A stretch of DNA of 64,000 bases, taken from NCBI GenBank assembly GCA_000720995.1, contig JOEL01000012.1, positions 124,001-188,000 on the forward strand. Direction: 5' to 3'. Origin of the DNA: Streptomyces celluloflavus (GTDB taxonomy: Bacteria; Actinomycetota; Actinomycetes; Streptomycetales; Streptomycetaceae). Below, piece after piece: positions 1 to 6,570 of this stretch. Each line of letters begins with the position of its first letter. Position 1 is the first letter of the stretch. A program made the translations under genes and the position numbers. The notes beneath the pieces were generated by a model. The model was given only the letters and a program-made list of their open reading frames with translations, ran no database searches and was not told where the DNA came from.

Positions 1-1
1 G

Positions 2-484
2 CCGGAGCCGCACGCCGAGGGCTACACCCAGTTCACCAAGGACGGTCCGCTGGTCGATACCACGGTCCTCAATCCCAGCCTGAGCGGTGGGGCAGGCGAT
101 TTGATCACCACGACCGGTGACCTGATGCGGTTCTGGCAGGCGCTGCTGGGCGGGCGGTTGTTACACCCCGCCCAGTTGCTCGAAATGAAACGGACCGTGG
201 ACGCCGTACCGCTGCACAGCCGCTGGCCGGGTGCCCGTGTCGGCCTGGGGATCATGCGATTCCGGCTGACCTGTGGGGGAAGAGACCGCGGCTGGTACTG
301 GACGCACGACGGCGGGATCCCCGGCTATTCGACCCGCAACGGCTTCAGCGAGGACGGGCGGCGCGGCATCGTCCTCTCGCTGTCCACGGTGCTGCGGGGT
401 GAACCGGCGGGCAAGACCGGCGATCTGGCCATCGCCCACGCACTGTGCGGCGGCACGGACCTCGGCAAGGGAGCACGCACATGA
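2..484 (+). CDS. Serine hydrolase (beta-lactamase/PBP class C fold), 3' part only
   Basis: The reading frame is open from the window edge, so the N-terminal part with the catalytic SxxK and YxN motifs is missing. The visible 160 residues match the C-terminal half of the beta-lactamase/D-Ala-D-Ala carboxypeptidase family: a GDLITTTGDLMRFWQALLGG stretch, and a WTHDGG motif in the place of the family's HxG/KTG strand. It is a close paralogue of the next gene, which shares the 'GDL-RF--ALLGGRLL' segment, and its TGA overlaps that gene's ATG (ATGA), so the pair is probably co-transcribed and translationally coupled. Substrate is not predictable; members act on peptidoglycan peptides, esters or amides outside the cell. 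Confidence 0.8.
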   Translation, partial: PEPHAEGYTQFTKDGPLVDTTVLNPSLSGGAGDLITTTGDLMRFWQALLGGRLLHPAQLLEMKRTVDAVPLHSRWPGARVGLGIMRFRLTCGGRDRGWYWTHDGGIPGYSTRNGFSEDGRRGIVLSLSTVLRGEPAGKTGDLAIAHALCGGTDLGKGART

Positions 485-1647
485 AGCGGCTCCGCAGCTC
501 CGTACTGGCCGCCGTACTGATGGGCGCGGCCGTGGTGGTCCCGGCGAGCCCGCTCCCCAGCGCGGCATCGGCCAGGGGTGACGTCGGGCGGGCGCTGGAC
601 GAGCTGACGCACGGTGACGGTCTGCCCGGCGCCGTGGCGAGGGTGACCGACCGCTCCGGGCGGACGACGGCATATGTCAGCGGGGTCGCCGACACGGAGA
701 CCCGGAGCCCGATGCCGCGCGACGGCCACCTCCGGATGGCCAGCAACGTCAAGTCGTTGGTCGCCACCGTGGTCCTGCAACTGGTGGGTGAGGACAGGAT
801 GTCGCTGGACGCACCGGTGGCGGTCTACCTTCCGGGCGTGGTGCCGGCGAGGGCCGGAGACGCGGACAAGATCACGATCCGGCAGCTCCTGCGGCACACC
901 AGCGGCCTCCACGAGTACACCGACGGGCTGCCGGACCATCAGAACTTCGCGCCGTTCGCGCACTACACCCGGGACGATCTGCTCCGCCTCGCCTTCGCGA
1001 AGGGCCCCGACTTCCCGCCCGGCACCCGGTGGAAGTACTCCGGCACCGGCTACCTCCTGCTGGGCATGGTGATCGAGAAGGTCACCGGGCATCCGTGGCG
1101 GAGCGAGGTCACCACCCGGATCTTCGACCGCGCCGGGATGCGCGACAGCTACTTCCCCAAGGAGTACGAATACGGCCTCCGGGATCCGTACGCGCACGGC
1201 TATCTCCAGCTCCCGGCGAAGGGCACTGCGGTGACGGCGGCGGACGTGACGCCTCTGGACCCCTCGCGCAGCGACGCCGGCGGCGACGGCATCTCCACGC
1301 CCGGAGACCTGACCAGGTTCTACACCGCACTGCTCGGTGGCCGGCTGCTCCGGCCGGACCTGCTCGCCCAGATGCAGCAGGTCGTTCCCACGCCACGCTC
1401 TCCCGGATCACCGGAACTCGCCTACGGGCTGGGCCTGGGCCGCTACACCCTGCCCTGCGGCGGCTACGCATGGGGCAACGGCGGCACCACCCGAGGCTTC
1501 CAGACCGTCTCCGGCCTCACCACCGACGGCGGCGGACAGGTCCGGCAGGCCGTGACGATCGAGGTCAACTCCACCTTCGGACCCCGGCCCGCGGAAACTG
1601 CCCACTTCTTCGCCGCCCTGTTCGCCGGTCTCTGTCCACGGTCATGA
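481..1647 (+). CDS. Secreted serine hydrolase, beta-lactamase/D-Ala-D-Ala carboxypeptidase family
   Basis: 388 aa, starting at the ATG that overlaps the previous stop, with GGGAG 7 nt upstream. An N-terminal signal peptide (basic MKRLR, then a hydrophobic stretch to about residue 32) predicts export. The catalytic SxxK is S88-N-V-K91. The second motif is Y186-S-G, where the family usually has YxN. The third motif, normally HxG/KTG, appears as WGNGGTTRGF, with Asn in place of His. These substitutions leave the activity uncertain; it may be an esterase-like or weak DD-peptidase member. It follows a paralogue and precedes a two-component system by 118 bp, so sensing of cell-wall or beta-lactam stress is possible but not shown. 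Confidence 0.88.
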   Translation: MKRLRSSVLAAVLMGAAVVVPASPLPSAASARGDVGRALDELTHGDGLPGAVARVTDRSGRTTAYVSGVADTETRSPMPRDGHLRMASNVKSLVATVVLQLVGEDRMSLDAPVAVYLPGVVPARAGDADKITIRQLLRHTSGLHEYTDGLPDHQNFAPFAHYTRDDLLRLAFAKGPDFPPGTRWKYSGTGYLLLGMVIEKVTGHPWRSEVTTRIFDRAGMRDSYFPKEYEYGLRDPYAHGYLQLPAKGTAVTAADVTPLDPSRSDAGGDGISTPGDLTRFYTALLGGRLLRPDLLAQMQQVVPTPRSPGSPELAYGLGLGRYTLPCGGYAWGNGGTTRGFQTVSGLTTDGGGQVRQAVTIEVNSTFGPRPAETAHFFAALFAGLCPRS

Positions 1648-1765
1648 ACACCGGGGCGGAACGGACGGAGAACCCGGGCGCCGGGTCGCACACCCGTGGC
1701 GCGGCGCATCCTCGCCGGAGGCGCGATCCTGGCGGCCCGTCCACGACGAGCGAGGTGGCACAACG

Positions 1766-3025
1766 ATGAGCGGCACGGGCGTCCGGCGCGTCGGCGAGCT
1801 GACCGCACGGCATCCACTCGCCACCGACGCCGTCTTCACCCTCGGTGTCATGGTGCTGGGCCTGCCGAGTGTGGTGGGACCGCATCCGGCACAGGTCGGT
1901 GCCTCGCCATGGCTGCTGCGGCTGTTGCAGATCGGCCTGACGGCACCGCTGCTGTGGCGGCGCCGACGGCCGCTGACGGTCTGCTACGCCATCGCAGCGG
2001 TGGCCGTGGTGCAGTGGCTGCTGCCGGGCGGCTGGCTCCAGGGCGATATCGCCCTGCTCATCGCCGTGTACGGCGTCGCGGCGCGGACGGCGCGGTCCCG
2101 GCTGCTCCCGGTCATCGCCGTTTACGAGGCGACGGCCGTACTGATAGCCGTCCGTTGGCAGCCGTCGGACTGGCCGGCCGCGCTCGTGCTGCTCACCGTT
2201 GCCGGCGGCGCCACCGTCGCGCTCGGCGTCGCCGTCCGGTTCCGTCGTGCATATCTCGCCGCCCTGTGGGACCGGGCCGAGCGGATGGAGGTCGAACGCG
2301 ACCAGCGCGCCCGGCTGTCCGCCGCCGCCGAGCGTGCCCGCATCGCCAGAGAGATGCACGACATCATCACGCACAATCTCTCGGTGATGATCGGACTCGC
2401 GGACGGCGCCCGCTACAGCCTCCGGAGCACCCCCGAACGTGCCGAGCAGGCGATGGAGGGGGTGTCCGCCACCGGGCGCCAGGCCCTGGGCGAGCTGCGT
2501 CGCCTGCTGCACGTCCTGGGCGAGGAGGAGCCGACGCCCGGACTCGGCCCGCAGCCGGGCCTCGCCGAACTCGACGGCCTCCTCGACCGGGTACGCGACG
2601 CCGGCCTCCCGGTCGAGCTCCGGACCAGCGGAGACCCGCCGAACCCGCCGAACCCGTCGGACCCGTCGGACCCGTCGGACCCGTCGGACCTGACAGACCT
2701 GCCCGCCGGGCTGCAACTGGCCGTCTACCGCATCGCGCAGGAGGCGCTCACCAACACCCTCAAACACGGCGGTCGCGACGCGACGGCCCGCGTCCGGCTG
2801 CGCTCCCTGCCCGATGCCGTCGAGGTCGAGATCGTGGACACCGGGCGAGGCGAGCGCCACCGCGGGTCCGAGGGGCGGGGGATCGCCGGGATAACGGAAC
2901 GCGCGTCCGCCTATGGCGGCACCGTAGAAGCGGGGCCACACGCCGGCGGCGGGTGGCGGGTCCGCGCCCGCCTCAGCATTCAGCCCGCCGGACACGGCGG
3001 GGCACCGACCCGGTCGTGGGAGTGA
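1766..3025 (+). CDS. Sensor histidine kinase, NarL/DesK type (HisKA_3)
   Basis: 419 aa, ATG start with an AGGTGG ribosome site. The N-terminal 160 residues hold about four to five hydrophobic helices with little extracytoplasmic loop, typical of intramembrane sensors. The dimerisation/phosphoacceptor domain follows, with H198 in EMHDIITHNLSV. An N-box (QEALTNTLKH) and a glycine-rich lid (GRGIAGITERA) mark the HATPase_c domain. Between the two domains lies a tandem-repeat linker (PN/SD-P repeats, nt 2635-2691). The cognate response regulator begins 7 nt downstream. The stimulus is unknown; the serine hydrolases upstream suggest an envelope signal, which is inference only. Confidence 0.92.
   Translation: MSGTGVRRVGELTARHPLATDAVFTLGVMVLGLPSVVGPHPAQVGASPWLLRLLQIGLTAPLLWRRRRPLTVCYAIAAVAVVQWLLPGGWLQGDIALLIAVYGVAARTARSRLLPVIAVYEATAVLIAVRWQPSDWPAALVLLTVAGGATVALGVAVRFRRAYLAALWDRAERMEVERDQRARLSAAAERARIAREMHDIITHNLSVMIGLADGARYSLRSTPERAEQAMEGVSATGRQALGELRRLLHVLGEEEPTPGLGPQPGLAELDGLLDRVRDAGLPVELRTSGDPPNPPNPSDPSDPSDPSDLTDLPAGLQLAVYRIAQEALTNTLKHGGRDATARVRLRSLPDAVEVEIVDTGRGERHRGSEGRGIAGITERASAYGGTVEAGPHAGGGWRVRARLSIQPAGHGGAPTRSWE
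2635..2691 (+). repeat. 9-bp coding tandem repeat in the histidine-kinase linker
   Basis: About six copies of a 9-bp unit (ccgaacccg, then tcggacccg) run in frame and encode P-N-P then S-D-P triplets between the DHp and ATPase domains. The four tcggac-type copies are almost identical, so copy number may vary between strains by slippage without breaking the frame. Confidence 0.85.
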
Positions 3026-3031
3026 TGGCCA

Positions 3032-3697
3032 ATGACCACCGTGTTGATCGTCGATGATCAGCCGCTCCAGCGGATGGGTTTCCGCCTGGTGCTGGAGAAC
3101 CAGGCGGACATGACGGTGGTGGGCGAGGCCGCGCACGGGGCGGAGGCGGTGCGTGTGACGGCCGCCCTGTCCCCCGATGTCGTCCTGATGGACGTGCGGA
3201 TGCAGGGTATGGACGGTATCGAGGCCACCCACCGCATCGCCGCGTCCGGCAGCCGCTCGCGCGTCCTGATCCTCACCACGTTCGACCTCGACGAATACGC
3301 CTACGCGGGGCTGCGCGCGGGCGCGAGCGGGTTTCTGCTCAAGGACGCGCTGCCCACGGAACTGATCTCCGGCATCCGCGCCGTCGCCACCGGGGACGCC
3401 GTCGTCGCCCCGAGCCTGACACGCCGGCTGCTCACCCGGTTCGCCCCGCACTTGCCCGGCCCCGAACCACACGGTCCGCACCAGGACACCCGGCTGGCCC
3501 GTCTCACGGACCGGGAGCGCGAAGTCCTCATCGCGATCGCCAACGGCTGCACCAACCACGAAATCGCCGAGCGCCTCGTCCTGGCGGAGTCGACCGTCAA
3601 GACCCACATCGGCCGGATCCTCGCCAAGGTGGAAGCGCGCGACCGCGTCCAGGCGGTCATCTTCGCCTACGACACCGGACTCGTCCGGCCGGCATAG
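3032..3697 (+). CDS. Response regulator, NarL/LuxR family
   Basis: 221 aa. The receiver domain carries the acidic pair D8-D9, phosphoacceptor D54 in VVLMDVRM, T82/T83 in LILTTFD and K104 in FLLKDA. The C-terminal LuxR-type helix-turn-helix runs from LTDREREVLIAIANG to VEARDRVQAV near residues 155-215. The gene begins 7 nt after the kinase stop, making a classic kinase-regulator operon. A long inverted repeat lies about 200 bp downstream in front of the next gene (nt 3900-3927) and is a candidate target. The regulon is otherwise unknown. Confidence 0.93.
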   Translation: MTTVLIVDDQPLQRMGFRLVLENQADMTVVGEAAHGAEAVRVTAALSPDVVLMDVRMQGMDGIEATHRIAASGSRSRVLILTTFDLDEYAYAGLRAGASGFLLKDALPTELISGIRAVATGDAVVAPSLTRRLLTRFAPHLPGPEPHGPHQDTRLARLTDREREVLIAIANGCTNHEIAERLVLAESTVKTHIGRILAKVEARDRVQAVIFAYDTGLVRPA

Positions 3698-3899
3698 CCG
3701 CGGAGGCGGCAAGAGGAGCACACAGCAAGAGGAGTGCCCGGACCCCTAACTTCCGCTCACCCAGCATCACTTCGGCGGACGTCCGTGGCCGGTCGCGGCC
3801 CCCGACGGGCCCGTACCGTCCTGCCCGTCTTTACGAGTCCGTGACGAACGGGGAGGCAACGCCCTCCTGGGACGTACCGTCTTCTCCGTCGACAGTGCA

Positions 3900-3927
3900 C
3901 CGATTGCCGGGCAACTCCGGTAATCGG
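3900..3927. promoter_or_regulatory. Hyphenated palindrome, candidate operator
   Basis: CCGATTGCCGG, a 6-nt spacer, then CCGGTAATCGG: two 11-nt arms that pair at all but one position. It lies 39 bp before the ATG of the secreted protein at 3967 and about 200 bp after the response-regulator gene. It has no following T-run, so an operator is more likely than a terminator, though a hairpin in the transcript is possible. Confidence 0.45.
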
Positions 3928-3966
3928 GATGGAAGTTGAAGATCCCGATGAAAGGGATGGAACACC

Positions 3967-4383
3967 ATGTTCAACACGAAGCGACGCTCTCTGCGCCTGG
4001 CCACCGTCGGCGCGGTCGGAGCGGCCGCGGTCGCCCTGGCCACGGTTCCCGCCTTCGCCAAGGGGGAACTCGACATCACCGTGACCCCGCGCACCGTGGC
4101 CGTCGGCCAGACGGTCAAGGTGGCCGCCAGCGGCGGCGACGACGCGGCGCCGTACCTGCTGACCTGTGTCGAGGAGCGCATCAACGGCAAGGGGGCGTGG
4201 CGCGCCATCGAGTGCGGCAAGCTGGTCGCCACCGGATATGACGCCAAGGTCAACACCTCGGTGAAGGCGGAGCAGCGCGGCACTCTCCAGTTCCGCGCCG
4301 TGCTGTACGGCTACCAGGGGGCGCACGACGAGCACCCGGTGAAGGAGCGGACCACGGCCGTCCAGACCGTCACGGTCCGCTGA
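3967..4383 (+). CDS. Small secreted protein, family not recognised
   Basis: 138 aa, ATG start. A clear Sec signal peptide runs from MFNTKRRS through a hydrophobic core to an A-F-A cleavage site near residue 31. The mature part of about 107 residues looks all-beta, with alternating polar and hydrophobic residues and repeated V-T-V patterns like an Ig or bacterial-superantigen fold. Two cysteines (in LLTCVEE and IECGKL) could form a disulfide outside the cell. It is monocistronic, with a palindrome upstream and a strong terminator downstream. Function unknown; small secreted Ig-like proteins in Streptomyces include surface and signalling proteins, but nothing assigns this one. Confidence 0.8.
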   Translation: MFNTKRRSLRLATVGAVGAAAVALATVPAFAKGELDITVTPRTVAVGQTVKVAASGGDDAAPYLLTCVEERINGKGAWRAIECGKLVATGYDAKVNTSVKAEQRGTLQFRAVLYGYQGAHDEHPVKERTTAVQTVTVR

Positions 4384-4451
4384 CCCGTCTCCACGCCGTA
4401 TCACAAGGCCGTATGGCCGGTTCGTATCGCAAGACCGTCACGGTCCGCTGA
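4364..4451 (+). repeat. 20-bp direct repeat covering the 3' end of the secreted-protein gene
   Basis: The last 20 nt of the gene including the stop (agaccgtcacggtccgctga, 4364-4383) recur exactly at 4432-4451, 68 bp downstream. The copy lies just before the terminator at 4462. This looks like a small tandem duplication of the gene end followed by drift of the sequence in between. Confidence 0.8.
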
Positions 4452-4461
4452 TCCGTGACGT

Positions 4462-4506
4462 GCGGGTGGGCCCGCCGCGTCTCGCACACGCGGCGGGCCC
4501 GCCCGT
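4462..4506 (+). terminator. GC-rich hairpin terminator
   Basis: Arms 4462-4479 and 4489-4506 pair over 18 bp with two G-U pairs around a 9-nt loop. It ends the secreted-protein transcript and sits 70 bp before the ABC exporter gene. There is no T-run, as is common for Streptomyces terminators. Confidence 0.75.
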
Positions 4507-4575
4507 ATCCACACTCTCATCCGCGCCCGGTACCCCGCACCACCGCCTCTCGCGCGGCTCCCTTAAGGTGCGGGC

Positions 4576-6570
4576 ATGGCAGACGCGTCGACGGACCCGG
4601 GTATACCCGGCCACCGCAGCGCCGGACGGTATCTGTGGTGGCTGGTTGCCAGTCAGCCGTGGCGCGTTGCCCGCGGGGCGACTCTGGGCAGTCTGTGGAT
4701 GGTCGCGCTGATGCTGCCCCCGTATGTGCTGTCGCGCGCCATCGACGACGGGCTGACGCCCGGCCGGACGGCGACGCTGCTCGGCTGGTCCGCGGTGCTG
4801 CTGGCCGTCGGTGCGCTGAACGCCTGGCTGGCGATCATGCGGCATCGCACGATGACCAGGATCCGGATGGACGCCAGCATCCGTACGGTGCGGGCTCTGG
4901 TGGCGCAGACGATGCGGCTGGGCGCCGCGCTGCCGCGCAAGGTGACGGCCGGGGAGGTCGTCACGATCGGCATCGGCGATGTCGCGGTCATCAGCCAGAC
5001 GTTGACCATCACCGGTCCGGGCGTCGGGGCGGTCCTCGCGTATGTGGTCGTCGCCGTCCTGCTGCTGAACGTCTCCCCGCTGCTCGCCGCGACGGTGCTG
5101 CTGGGCGTGCCGTTGCTCGCGGTGCTGGTCGGGCCGCTGCTGGGCCGGCTGGCGGGTGTCGAGACGCGGTACCGGGAGCAGCAGAGCGGACTCGCCGCCC
5201 GGCTCACGGACCTGGTCGGCGGGCTGCGCGTCCTCAACGGGCTCGGCGGCAAAGACGTGTTCGCGGCACGCTACCGGCACGATTCGCAGTCGCTTCGGGC
5301 GGAGGGCTACCGGGTCGGGGCGGTGGCGAGCTGGATCCAGGCGCTCGGGGTCGGTCTGCCGACGCTCTTCCTCGCCGCGGTGACCTGGCTCGCGGCGCGG
5401 ATGGCGGCCCAGGGAACCATCACCGTCGGCGAGTTGGTCGCGGTCTACGGGTATACGGCGACACTGGTGGCGCCGGTGACGTTCCTCATCGAGGGCGGAT
5501 ATGACCTCACCCGGGGGCTGGTCGCCGCCCGGCGGGTGGTGCGGTTCCTGGGGCTGGAGCCGGATTCGGTACGGCCGGAAGCCGTACGGAAGGATTCGGT
5601 ACGGACGGATTCGGTACGGCCGGAAGCCGCGGAGCCGGGGGCCGTACGGCCGAAAACCCTGCGGCTGGATTCCGCCGAGCCGGATTCCGTAGCCGCCGCT
5701 TCCGCGACGGCGGATCCCGTGGACGGCCCGGAGGAACGCGGGACCCGTGACGGCGCGGGCCCCGAAATGGCTGCCGTGCTGCGCGATCCGGTGTCCGGTG
5801 TCGAGGTGCTGCCCGGGTCGTTGACCGCGCTGGCCGGCGGCCGGCCCGCGGCGTCCGCGGCGGTGCTCGACCGGCTCGGCGGGTTCGCGGATTCGGCGGC
5901 GACCTGGGGTGCCGTACGCCTCGACGAGATCGCCCTGGCGCGGCTCCGCGACCGGATCCTGGTCGCGGACAACGAGGCGGACCTGTTCGCCGGGACGCTG
6001 CGCGAGGTGGTTTCCGGACGGCGGGACCGGCCCGAGGAGGCGATCCATCGCGCCCTCCACACGGCCCTGGCCCAGGACATCGTCCACGGGCTGCCGGACG
6101 GGCTCGACTCGGCGGTCGAGGCGCGGGGCCGCAATCTCTCCGGCGGCCAGCGGCAGCGCCTGCGCCTGGTGCGGGCGCTGCTGGCCGACCCCGAGGTGCT
6201 GCTCGCGGTCGAACCGACCTCCGCGGTGGACGCGCACACCGAGGCGGGTATCGCGGCCCGGCTGCACACCGCGCGGGCCGGCCGTACGACCGTCGTCACC
6301 AGCACCTCGCCGCTTCTGCTGGACCGTGCGGACACCGTGTACTACCTGGTGGACGGCCAGGTCGCCGCCGTCGGCAGCCATCGCGAACTCCTCGCCGGGG
6401 AGCCCGGATACCGCCGGCTGGTGTCCCGCGGGGAGGACGACGGCGAGGGCGAGGGCCGAAGCGACAGCGGGAACGGGAGCCAGGGCGACGCGGACGCGGC
6501 GGACAGTGCTCTCACTCCCTCCGCCGTATCCGCCCCCCGCGCTCCGGCAACCCAGGACGGTGTCCGATGA
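4576..6570 (+). CDS. ABC exporter half-transporter, TMD-NBD, with degenerate ATPase motifs
   Basis: 664 aa. Residues about 20-310 form a six-helix ABC exporter membrane domain; an ABC ATPase domain follows. The signature LSGGQRQR (from residue 521) is intact. The Walker A region (about residues 418-430, LAGGRPAAS) lacks GKS/T. Walker B reads LLAVE with V545 in place of Asp, and the switch histidine is Ser576. This half therefore cannot form a normal Walker-A ATP site but can supply a signature motif to its partner. A repetitive charged linker (about residues 328-375) joins the two domains. The stop overlaps the partner's start (ATGA), implying a heterodimeric exporter. Substrate unknown. Confidence 0.9.
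   Translation: MADASTDPGIPGHRSAGRYLWWLVASQPWRVARGATLGSLWMVALMLPPYVLSRAIDDGLTPGRTATLLGWSAVLLAVGALNAWLAIMRHRTMTRIRMDASIRTVRALVAQTMRLGAALPRKVTAGEVVTIGIGDVAVISQTLTITGPGVGAVLAYVVVAVLLLNVSPLLAATVLLGVPLLAVLVGPLLGRLAGVETRYREQQSGLAARLTDLVGGLRVLNGLGGKDVFAARYRHDSQSLRAEGYRVGAVASWIQALGVGLPTLFLAAVTWLAARMAAQGTITVGELVAVYGYTATLVAPVTFLIEGGYDLTRGLVAARRVVRFLGLEPDSVRPEAVRKDSVRTDSVRPEAAEPGAVRPKTLRLDSAEPDSVAAASATADPVDGPEERGTRDGAGPEMAAVLRDPVSGVEVLPGSLTALAGGRPAASAAVLDRLGGFADSAATWGAVRLDEIALARLRDRILVADNEADLFAGTLREVVSGRRDRPEEAIHRALHTALAQDIVHGLPDGLDSAVEARGRNLSGGQRQRLRLVRALLADPEVLLAVEPTSAVDAHTEAGIAARLHTARAGRTTVVTSTSPLLLDRADTVYYLVDGQVAAVGSHRELLAGEPGYRRLVSRGEDDGEGEGRSDSGNGSQGDADAADSALTPSAVSAPRAPATQDGVR
5563..5619 (+). repeat. 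Coding repeats in the exporter linker
   Basis: The 12-mer gattcggtacgg occurs at 5563, 5593 and 5608, with related copies of gccgtacgg between and after. It encodes imperfect DSVRPEA-like units rich in Arg, Glu and Asp between the membrane and ATPase domains, absent from ordinary ABC exporters. Confidence 0.75.
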
